Of a DNA stretch of 64,000 bases, positions 55,877-64,000 are shown in pieces. Position numbers and translations under genes: made by a program. Under the pieces are notes generated by a model. It made no database searches and had not been told where the DNA came from. It saw only the letters and a program-made list of their open reading frames with translations. The DNA is from Otatea glauca (Eukaryota > Streptophyta > Magnoliopsida > Poales > Poaceae). Where the stretch lies: positions 38,068,104 to 38,132,103 of the forward strand of contig CM070725.1 in the NCBI GenBank assembly GCA_036346275.1. Direction: 5' to 3'. Within the stretch, counting starts at the first letter, position 1, and each line of letters begins with the position of its first letter.

Positions 55877-56808
55877 TGATTCAAAAAAATATCATTCATG
55901 TGTTTGGTTGCTTAGATGAAATCATTCTTTCCTGAATAGTGAGATACAAATTTAAAAAATATTCTCTATAGATACTGAACCATTCTGTTCACCCAAAACA
56001 ATGGAATCAAATGACACAAAACCATACCATCTCATTCAACCTCGTCAAATCATCCATACAACCCCCTTAATTTCTAACGCGTCGTCACAAACGTAACTTA
56101 CCACCAGCACAAAACAAATAAAATAGAGAGCGAATTTAAGCAAGCAATCAACCAACCAATGAGCCGGTCGATCGGAAGTAGAATCGATCACTCACCAGCC
56201 TTGAGCGCCGCATCCGCCTGCGAGACGTTGCGCGCCATGGAGGCGAGCAGCGCGATGCCGTGCTCCGCGGCGGCGACGGTGTTGGCCGTGGGCGCGTTCA
56301 CGACGAGGCAGCCCGCCTCGGTCGCAGCCTGCAGGTCGACGTTGTCGATCCCGACGCCGGCGCGGCCGACCACCCGCAGCCGGCCGCGGCCCGCCTCCAG
56401 CACCTCCCTCGTCACCTTGGTGCCGCTCCGCACGATGAGCGCGTCGAACTGCGCCACCTTCGCGAGGAGCTCATCGGGGGACATGCCGTACGCGCATTCC
56501 ACATCGGCGAACTGCCGCAGCACGGTCAGCCCGGCCTCGCTCAGCTTCTCGGCCACCAGCACGGCCGGCTTGGGCCGCAGCGCCCCATCCGACCCGGAAC
56601 GCGAGATCCCGCGCGCCGGCTCCGACGAGGCCACCAGCGCCGCCGCCGCCGGCGACGAAAGGATAGCGGATCGGATGCGGAGGCGCGCGCCGCCGCGCGC
56701 GAATGGAATCGATGAAGGCGCGGGCGCGGCGAGGCGGTCGCGCGCCCTCGTCGTGATATGGTTCACGGTCAAGTGCGGGTTGGAGAGGAGCGCGCGTGAG
56801 GCGGCCAT
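50673..56808 (-). CDS. PGDH: D-3-phosphoglycerate dehydrogenase, plastidial (five exons)
   Basis: This enzyme oxidises 3-phosphoglycerate to 3-phosphohydroxypyruvate with NAD+, the first step of the phosphorylated serine pathway in plastids. Exons on the minus strand: 56808-56196, 52371-51995, 51900-51790, 51685-51590 and 51347-50673; all introns are GT..AG and phases join cleanly to give 623 residues. Residues 1 to about 75 are Arg/Ser/Ala-rich and look like a transit peptide. The N-terminal substrate region starts KPAVLVAEKLSEAGL. The NAD-binding loop is GFGKVG (226-231). Catalytic residues are R310 (NVARGG), E339 (DVFTEEPP) and H358 (TPHLGAST). An intervening domain fills about 400-540, and a C-terminal ACT domain, often the site of serine feedback, about 551-623. 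The length matches plant PGDHs. All exons are intact, so it is probably functional. Confidence 0.97.
53200..53373. repeat. 87-bp tandem duplication in PGDH intron 1
   Basis: Units 53200-53286 and 53287-53373 both start GGTTGCGTGAAAAGCTTA and share CATATGTAAAACAGCAATAC; only a few substitutions distinguish them. Confidence 0.9.
55813..56066. mobile_element. Tourist-like MITE in PGDH intron 1
   Basis: It begins TGGTGTGTTTAGTTGCTT and ends ATCCATACAACCCCC, and TTA flanks both sides (55810-55812 and 56067-56069). GTGTTTGGTTGCTTAGATGA recurs inside, almost identical to the start of the Harbinger element at 48536. A TA microsatellite spans 55841-55872. End similarity is imperfect. Confidence 0.65.
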
Positions 56809-56900
56809 GTTTGATCCCGGGCTCGTGTCTCGCGCTGGTGATTTTCGTGTTGATTTGTGTGGGGGGAGGTTAGGAGGCGGAGGAGAGGAAGAAGGAATGG

Positions 56901-56908
56901 TTTATAAA
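56901..56908 (-). promoter_or_regulatory. TATA box of PGDH
   Basis: TTTATAAA on the minus strand lies 93 bp upstream of the PGDH ATG, leaving a 5' UTR of about 60 nt. No other TATA-like sequence is closer. Confidence 0.65.
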
Positions 56909-57863
56909 CGCAAGACGATGAGACATGAGAGGTTGGTGGGGGTTATTCTGGAATTTTACTATAAAAAAATTTAAAAAAATATCAGGAATATATATCTTTT
57001 AGCTTTTATTTTACGTAACTATAGATTTTAAAAGTAGGTTTTAGAATTTATAATTTTTTATAACGAGTCTAAGAGTATAGGCTCATATGACAACCTCAGG
57101 TGTCTTGGTTTCCCGTTTCACTCATGTGTGAGATTGTCGTGTGGATCACACTGTCAAATCCGCTACATAAAACGATCGATTCAATATGTAATTTTGTTAT
57201 ACACATTCTCATAAAATCTGTAGTTTTGTGAAATAGAAACTAAAACCGGTAGTTTTCTGATAATTTGTAAAATAAAACCGTAGTTTTGTACAATTTACTC
57301 CTTTTTTTTTAATTAGAGGACAGGACGGGAAGTATTCCTTGAGATCAGTGCGGCCTTAATTTCTGGAGAAACAAAAATGTTTGGATAGAAAGGAAATGCG
57401 TTGGGTCTCTCAGATATTTTGTGATTGACCAAGTAGTACTTCTATTACCGGGCGGTTATTGCCATGCCAGTTTATATTCTGGTAAATTTTCTTTGTTTTG
57501 GATAAAAATGGATAATGTAGCGATAATCACATATCCAATGGAGGCAGGGATTGTCTTTGCTAAATATGGGCACAAGGAAGGATGTGCCCATCGGAGCACG
57601 CGGGCCATTGGAAACGAGGAAAGGATCTCCGAGCATCTCGCTAGAAAGTCCAAAATCCAAATAAGTACGGGAAAATTCTAAAATCACGGTAATATTTTAG
57701 AGATAAAATTAGAGACAAATTCTATAATAGGTTGCTCTATAGAAAGCCACAATCATTTATTTTTTGTTTTCTTAAAAAAATATTTATTAAAGATAATAAC
57801 TCATACAATGTTATTTTGTATTGTATTTATGTCCATGTCTCGTGGGTTTAGGTCACCTCTTCA
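56909..57863. other. Region upstream of PGDH, no other gene recognised
   Basis: AT-rich sequence likely to include PGDH regulatory DNA. Short duplicated phrases on a TAGTTTTGT theme occur near 57220-57290. Small open frames at 57421-57687 lack similarity to known proteins. Confidence 0.4.
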
Positions 57864-58177
57864 GGGCATGTACAATATTATGATTTCAGCTATATATATT
57901 TTTTGCCACGTAAGATTTTTTTTCTGATATAGAAGTGAAAGGAGGAGAGGGATTATAGCTTTCTTCGAGAAGAGACGACCATATAGACATCATAAAACAC
58001 CATTACGTGAGTTATTGTTTATAATAAACACTTTTGCATACAATAATTAAAACATTGTAGAATTTTATAGAGACAACCCTTAAGATGATATCTATTGTAG
58101 AAGATGTCTTTAATTTTGTCTTTAGATGACATAGAGAAGTGTATAGACAGCAATCATCTCTACTATTGTACATACTC
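57864..58177 (-). mobile_element. MITE family A, third copy (minus strand)
   Basis: It starts GGGCATGTACAATATTATG and ends CTACTATTGTACATACTC, forming a short inverted repeat. Its reverse complement parallels the family A copies (GACAAAATTAAAGACATCT, CTACAATAGAT). Overall divergence is high, so the grouping is moderate. Confidence 0.55.
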
Positions 58178-58866
58178 TTAATTACCAAAAGATAACAACC
58201 CTCCCTCTTCTCAATGTCAACGAAAATTCTACGTGACAGGTTATAAACGGCTGACATCATCTAAATGTAAGCTATAATCATTAAGAAAAATTTCAAAGTT
58301 TGGGCATAAATTAATAAAGGCCCAACACTTACAAAGGAAAATGAATTGCATGACAAAGGTGTGTGTGGAATATAAGAACCAAGGGGTCCTCAGGGCAGGC
58401 CCAGGAAGAAGACCCAAGAGATATTTCTTACGTCAAGCTTCATTTACCGTACGGAAAGGGGCGTACCTTAAAAGAAGTTGAACATGTATTTGGATATATT
58501 GGAAACAGTTGTAATCCGAGTCGTTACAGGATAGTTAAAGATGTAAACTCTATCTTGTAACCGACTAGAATTTCTTAACCAATTTGGATTCTGTAAGTCG
58601 TCCCCCCTCCCACTATATAAGGGGTAAGGCGGGCGATGATAGGGGATCAAGCCATAGAGCATAACACGCCACATATTACTCAGAGCACATTACGCTTTGA
58701 GCATCCTCAGATCCAAGAGATCCATATAATCCCAGCACACAGGATTAGGGTATTACCTCCACCGCTGAGGGCCTAAACCTGTATAAACCCTTGTCTAGTG
58801 TGACCTTCGAGTTTGAGATCGAGCGCCTACCTCATAAATTCATTGCCGACTACAAAAGTCGACAGT

Positions 58867-58884
58867 TGGCGGGCCAGGTAGGGG
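58867..58884 (+). other. Primer-binding site
   Basis: TGGCGGGCCAGGTAGGGG lies two bases after the 5' LTR end. It resembles the tRNA-derived primer site shared by RIRE2-like gypsy elements, with one changed base (G for C). Confidence 0.75.
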
Positions 58885-58913
58885 CTGCGTTTCAATCTGT
58901 TCCTACAGACTCG

Positions 58914-60539
58914 ATGGCATCAACCGGCAGATTCATCGCCACCTTTGTCTCCGGCCAGGCTTTTCGCTTCGGAAGCCTAGACTTCGTCGCTGATATGCAC
59001 GGAGAGCTTGTCCGCCTGGATCAAAACCAGATCCAATCTGGTACAACCCAGGACGAACCATCTCAGGTAAATTGCTCAGATTTACCCGGAAAACCAGCCG
59101 GCGCCATCAGGTACGGCGGCAGTTTTCGCGGCGTCTTTTCGATTGAAGGACAGAAGACTGATCTGCACCAAGAAGACCAAGAGGCCGTGGAAGGAGATCG
59201 TAAGCGTAAGGGCAAGGAGGTAAACGCTCGATCTCTTCGATCGCTGGGCCGCAATGTCCGCGAGGAGATCTTGCAGTCTAAGTTGGGAGACTAGACCGTT
59301 TTTTGAACACCGATGCAGAACGTCGTCGCCTCCAAGACGCTCCTTGACACACTAGACCCGATGATAGCATCGGACAACCCAAGAGCCCGATCGTGGCCCA
59401 CATTAAAGCCATGGTGGCGGCGGCAATCCAAAGAAAACCGGAAAGACCGCCGGTGGGCGAAGCACACTCGCGCCCCACGCGACCACTCGCGTCGCCAGAG
59501 CTGATCGCAACCATCGAACAGCGGCGATCGGCGCCACGCGCCACTTATCGAGACGCCCGACAAATCCTCGATCGTGACCTCGCGAAACCTCACGGCGGCG
59601 GCGGGCGAGGCGAGGAGGAAAGCGCGATCGCCGCGGCGACTATGGCGTTTTGGCGTGAGTTACGATCGGCGAAGCGACCGCAACGACCGCAGAACTCATC
59701 ATCGCCAGGATAGCGGCGACGAGGATCGAGTCATGAACTCATCACGCCGTACCCCACCCCGGCGTGCCGTTAATCATCATCAAGACAGAAGATCGCCGCG
59801 ATGGAGTCCTCCTCACCAGCACGAAAAATCCATCGACGGGATTCGGGCGTTTACTCCTCGGTTACACCGAGTGATATGACCCGAGGGTTTCAACCCAAAG
59901 GGCGTCATAAAGTTCGACGGAGAGCGAGATCCGGAGGCTTGGCTGCAGGTTTACGCCTTAGCAGTTAAAGCCACTGGGGGAAATCAGACTATTATGGCAA
60001 ACTATTTGCCAGTCAATCTCACCCCCACCACTCAAGCATGGCTCACAGGGCTCCCCGCGAACTCTATGGACTCCTGGAGCGATCTTTGCGATCAGTTCAT
60101 TGCCAATTTCCAGGGGACTTACGAACGGCCTGGCACTCCGTGGGATCTGTACCAGCTGCACCAGAAGAAGGATGAGACGCTGAGGGATTTCATCCGGTGC
60201 TTCATGCAGAAGAAAAACACCGTCAGTGACGTATCCGAGGTAGTAGTGGTAGAAGCCTTCCAAAAGGGGGTAAGTGATCCTGATTTAATAAAAAAGATGT
60301 CCAGGAAACCCCCGACTTATGTGAAGGAAATGTTCGCATTAGCCGACCGCTATGCGACGGCCTCGGACGCCCTAGCCGAGCGTCAGGAAGATCGCCCGCC
60401 GCAAAAGAGCGGAGGTGACAAGCCAGAGTCATCAAAACACAAAGACAAGAAGCGGAAGGGTGAAGAACTGATAGCAACGACAGAGCATAATCGCCCCCGA
60501 GCCGCACGAAAGGTGAATGCCCGGTTCCTCTTATGTTAA
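58914..60539 (+). pseudogene. gag: Tat-lineage Gag, interrupted
   Basis: The first ATG after the primer site opens MASTGRFIATFVSGQAFRFG and reads to a TAG at 59292, with an acidic, Gln-rich start typical of these Gags. From 59295 to about 59880 the sequence is Arg-rich and open only in short frames. The Gag core resumes at about 59881 (EGFNPKGVIKFDGERDPEAW) and continues to 60539: WLTGLPANSMDSWSDLCDQF, then GTPWDLYQLHQKKDETLRDF, then FALADRYATASDALAE and a Lys-rich tail. No zinc knuckle is seen before the stop. The retrotrans_gag call is confident; a complete Gag is not encoded in one frame. Confidence 0.85.
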
Positions 60540-60691
60540 GGCTCAGGGACAAGATTCTTGAACCATATCCCAGAACCTAGGGGCTGGAGTCAGATGAACA
60601 AAGATCACCAGTCAAACCACTCGAAGACGTGCACATCCACTCTCAATTCTTAATGGACATGAAGGATAAACAGGGAACAACTTTTACACCT

Positions 60692-63306
60692 TTAAAGGTC
60701 AAGAGTCTCTACAATGGACAAAGAAGTGTCCCTGACTTCCTCCCAGAGCTCGGCAGCCCGGTCTTCGTCGACACTGCGAGCGAAGCCTTCCCTAAGGGCC
60801 TCCAGATCCACTCGGGGATAGAGGGACTTGGTGATAGCCAGGGTCTGGCTGGCACCGTCGGCCGCTGTCTCCTTCAGTAGGTTCTTGAGCGCCCCCGGGG
60901 CTTCCTTCAGCCGGACGACGACTTCGCTCCTGCTGTGTGGCCTCTCGCCACCTGGATGAAGCGAACTCGGCGGGGCTAGAAGCTTCCCGGGCTCGGCGCA
61001 GAAGCTTCGAGGATTTAACCTCTCGCCAAAGACGAGTCTTGCGCTGAGTTTTGACCTTATAATCTGCAAGACAAAGCGTTAGAAAGGATAACAAAGGATC
61101 AAGCAAGACTAGCGGCTACACCTTCAAACTCCTTCTCGGCTTAACTCGGGAATTTTCCGCGGTTTCAAGTTTTCCTTCGAGCTCGCGGCCGAGTCTCGGT
61201 GGCACAAAAACGCAGGAGATCGGCAAGGCGATCGACTAAGCGAAAAAAAACATGAAACAACCCAAGAGATAGCTACCTCGGAGGGTGCCGTGATATCCAG
61301 CCTTTCCTGTCGCAGAGCGCTCTGTTCCATCCGCGACGCCTGAAGCTCGGACCGAAGTGATCGCAGCTCAACCGCATGATCGGCTTTGACGCGTTCTAAG
61401 TTGGCCAGATATTCTTGCCGCGTCCGGATCTCGTGGAGCATCCTTTGAAAGTATTCGGATTTCGCTCAAGCGATCCTATTTTCTACAATCATCATGGCAG
61501 AAGATAAACGCATGGCAAAAGGCAACAGCAAGGACGCAACGGTCTTGGAAGAATGCTCACTTTGGCTGCATGCGTGCAAGCCCTGGCATGGATGTAAAAG
61601 TCGTTTCTTTCCTTTTGCTCCTCTTCCGGGTCATCCAAGAGCTTCAAACCTTCGTCATCGGCAAAGGCGGTGTCTGTTATCAGTCGGGGGCGAGCAGGGA
61701 CTGGCGGGACCCGGTCAATCTCTTCAACCTCGGGGGGCGAGTAGGAGGCTGGCCCTGGAGCAACAGGACTCGGTGCAGAAGCAGAGGGAGTAGGAAACGG
61801 CGCCGGAGGACTGAGAGGGGCTTCAGGACCCCCAGGAGCGGTTTTCCCGTTCGGGGCGCGAGCTTCCTGGGCTTTGACCTCAGCAGGGCCATCAATAGGA
61901 GTCCCGACAGGTACATCAAGCAAAGGGTCCCTGTGAAAGAGAATCGTCAACCAATCTGCAGAATAAATAGAGTCGTGAGTAGCATACCGTTGGACTTCCT
62001 CATTTTTATCGGGGGCTTTCTCCGAATAGTCGGACCACCCCCGGAAGAACCACTCGGCCCATCACCGATCGACGCCCTGATCTTATCTTGACAAACCGAG
62101 GTCTTCGGCCCAGGGTGCACCGGGGCCACGGGCTCACTGGCGAGAGGGGCTAAAGGCGCCGGAGCTCGAGGAGACGGATCTCGAATTTTGGGACCGCCGG
62201 TCGGGCGTCGGGGGGCCACGGGGTCATCGGATAGTGTCTTTTTTCCCTTCTTCGCAGCGGGGTTCCCTGCTGGAGACCGTGCCGGCGCGGAGAAACGGCA
62301 CCAAGCGGGAGGCATCTCGGAAGGGAGGAACACCAAGAGCGCAATGCGATCCTGGAAGTGAAGACCGAGAATCGAGAAAAACCTCGAGTGCGAAGGGCGT
62401 AAAACCCACAAGTAGAACTCGCCTACCTCGGGAGGAGGGTGTGAGATGGTGAAGGACACAGGGCACTTGACAGATTGCGTCGGCGCTAGAGATGAAGAAT
62501 TCTTGACCGGCGCATACTTCCTCTTCCGACAGGTCGTCGGGCCGCTCCCGGGTCGGGTCATCTCTTCCTCTGTAACCAAATCCCAGATGGACTCGCTCCT
62601 TCAGGGGCTGAACTCGGCGGTAGATGAAATGAAGAGCCAAACCCACTCCGGTGAGCCCGCTCTCTTTCAGCTTTCTGATCAATGTCAGGAGCTCGGACAC
62701 TTGATCCATGTCAACGGTATAGCCAAAAGATCCCCAGGAATTAGAAATGAGGGGACGGCGCCCGGTGAAGGGAGGCAGAGATGACTCGAGGTTGGCACAG
62801 TAGAACCATTCCCGATGCCAGCCCTTGTTGGAAGTCTTGACCGAAATGGCAAAGTAATCCTTTTTCAGCCCTTCCCGCAGCTGGAACCCAGCGCCCCCGA
62901 TAACCTTGGGGTCGTTTTTGGAGGGATAGGGTTTTAGGAGGTAAAGGTGACGAAAGAGGTCGAAATGGGGGCTAATGCCCAGAAAAGCTTCACAAAGGTG
63001 GACAAAGAGAGAAATTTGAAGGACAGAATTGGGGTTTAGATTCACCAATTCGATCTCATAGAAGAAAAGAAGGCCACAAAGGAAAGAACTGATTGGAAGA
63101 CCAAGACCGCGATGAGAAAATGATTCGAAAACCACCACCTCTTCGGAGCGAGGGGTCGGGACGGATTCGCCGGCGGCCGAACGAGCTGAGATTAGGGCTA
63201 TATCTGGCAGGACCCCGTCGTCGACCATTGATTTCAGCCACTCTTCAGTTGTTATCGAGGTCGTCCAATCCTGCGGTGAGGATGGAGAAGAAGTAGGGGA
63301 TGACAT
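60692..63306 (-). CDS. Antisense extra ORF of Tat-lineage element (putative gypsy-type transposon domain)
   Basis: The first open part, 63306 down to about 62450, encodes a conserved region with LCEAFLGISPHFDLFRHLYL, LKPYPSKNDPKVIGGAGFQL and GWHREWFYCAN. This matches the Transposase_28 / putative gypsy type transposon family (PF04195) found in grass retroelements. Coding-looking frames continue leftwards at 62579-61947 (Pro/Ser-rich, AAKKGKKTLSDDP), 61950-61492 and 61441-61124 (YLANLERVKADHAVELRSLR, coiled-coil-like) and 61069-60692, suggesting an intron-containing gene; donor-like GAGGTAGGC lies near 62425. Whether it is intact cannot be decided without splice evidence. Its function is unknown in all elements of the lineage. 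Confidence 0.72.
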
Positions 63307-63850
63307 TCTCGCTGAAAACTTAAACGGCGACGTAAGAAGGCAAGAACAGCGAAGGCTAACTTTGGTGGCGGAGAGTTCAGGGAGACGAGAAGGTGAAAGA
63401 AGAGAAAGCGCAGCGGAAAAGTGAAGCGTCGGGTGTTGTATGACCAGGTTTTTAAAAGAAAGGACAATAGGGTCTATGCGGAATCAGTGGGAAAAGGCAG
63501 CGAAACGTCTCGCCCTTTCGGACTCTTCATAAATGATTTGCAGGCCTGCCGCCTCGACTTACGGAATTCGACAGGGTTTGACCAGATCGTGTAAAAGCCA
63601 CGTCGTCCCCCTCGATGGGGCTTGTTTCCCACTTATCGTATTAAACGGGGTGTGGATGGTTTTCAATTTAGATGAGGATGTATCTTCTTACGGTGCGCCA
63701 CACATTGGGCTTTTTGGTGGTTACCGCATGACTGAATCATGTACCGTGAGATTGAGCCCGAACGGGCGTAGATTCAAGGGCGTGCCCCACGAGGGCCGAG
63801 GACGCTGTGCAACGATTTTAAACGGGTACAGGCACCCTTAGGATCTAAAA
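63307..63850. other. Non-coding part between the antisense ORF and the end repeats
   Basis: This probably holds the promoter of the antisense ORF. A 102-codon plus-strand frame at 63533-63841 has no recognised domain. A CCGACATCAGTCGGG hairpin appears just downstream. Confidence 0.45.
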
Positions 63851-64000
63851 GTGATACGCTCCAAGAGAGCCTAAGCCATATCCGACATCAGTCGGGAAAG
63901 GGTATCACTCGGCCAAGAGCCACATAAGTGATACGCTCCATGAGAGCCTAAGCTATATCCGACATCAGTCGGGAAAGGGTATCACTCGGCCAACAGCCAC
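63851..64000 (+). repeat. 77-bp tandem repeat at the window edge
   Basis: Units start at 63851 and 63928 with GTGATACGCTCCA and share CATATCCGACATCAGTCGGG-like and GGGTATCACTCGGCCAA blocks. Each unit carries the inverted pair GTGATAC/GTATCAC. The array is cut by the window end, so its copy number is unknown. Confidence 0.88.

Larger units (their letters stand above)
52372..56195 (-). other. PGDH intron 1
   Basis: This 3.8-kb intron has donor GTGAGTGATC (56195-56186) and acceptor ..GCCGCAG (ending 52372), splitting a Gly codon (G/GT) at residue 205. It contains the MITE 55813-56066, an 87-bp tandem duplication (53200-53373) and a diverged pair of repeats near 52815-52985 (both with GTAACTGATTATT and ATAGTTCTCTCATGAC). 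No other gene is seen inside it. The other PGDH introns are all under 330 bp. Confidence 0.9.
58340..64000 (+). mobile_element. Tat-lineage Ty3/gypsy element lacking pol, truncated by window end
   Basis: A 5' LTR tail (TATA-like CACTATATAAGG near 58612) ends ACAAAAGTCGACA at 58864. A primer site TGGCGGGCCAGGTAGGGG (58867-58884) follows, close to the TGGCGCGCCAGGTAGGGG site of RIRE2-like grass elements. Gag lies on the plus strand (58914-60539), and an antisense extra ORF of the Tat/RIRE2 kind follows immediately (63306 to 60692, minus). Protease, RT, RNase H and integrase should lie between but are absent. The 3' LTR is beyond the window; the 5' LTR start is not resolved, so 58340 is a guess. 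Confidence 0.82.

Noticed and set aside
60629..60880. Plus-strand ORF downstream of Gag as a pol remnant
   Set aside because: No protease or RT motif is seen; it overlaps the better-supported antisense ORF tail.

Overview
The window is nuclear DNA from a grass (Poaceae). The evidence is a five-exon plant plastid-type phosphoglycerate dehydrogenase gene with GT..AG introns, a plant-only GLUTAMINE DUMPER gene, and the repeat types: a Tat-lineage Ty3/gypsy element with the grass antisense extra ORF, CACTA elements with subterminal repeats, Tourist-like Harbinger MITEs and Helitrons. The species cannot be fixed from sequence alone.

Only two host genes are well supported. One is a single-exon GDU-family membrane protein (16087-16575, +). 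The other is PGDH, the first enzyme of plastidial serine synthesis (50673-56808, -, 623 residues), whose 3.8-kb first intron carries a MITE and tandem duplications. A decayed nuclear copy of plastid rps19 lies at 37662-37894. No tRNA, rRNA or CRISPR array was found.

Layout: 45-4097 gag-only LTR element (-). 6469-7076 Harbinger element. 9207-9990 and 10057-11757 two Helitron-like elements. 11970-15342 long-TIR element split by a solo LTR (12041-14852). 16087-16575 GDU. 17379-23926 copia element with perfect TSD and broken pol. 24540-24826 MITE. 27755-32432 CACTA element 1 with a 98-bp-arm palindrome and a 180-bp tandem array. 32460-32587 small hAT MITE. 33424-34419 solo LTR. 34513-37087 CACTA element 2. 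37662-37894 plastid insert. 39117-40892 repeat family R followed by a minus-strand Helitron. 41434-42106 hAT element. 43130-47897 hAT element holding a deleted gypsy element (43197-47158). 48270-49170 MITE holding a Harbinger element (48536-49117). 49378-50190 second R copy. 50673-56808 PGDH. 57864-58177 third MITE copy. About 58340 to the window end: pol-less Tat-lineage gypsy element.

The dominant process is nested transposition followed by decay. Three nestings can be read from the sequence: the solo LTR inside a long TIR (TSD ATTTA), the Harbinger element inside a MITE (a related copy at 24.5 kb shows the empty site), and the gypsy element inside a hAT element. Several elements lost their replication genes but kept ends and cis signals, which fits mobilisation in trans. 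I found no clear evidence of a wholly new biological system. The most unusual structures are the near-perfect palindromes inside the CACTA elements and the GC-rich, doubly open leader of the copia element.
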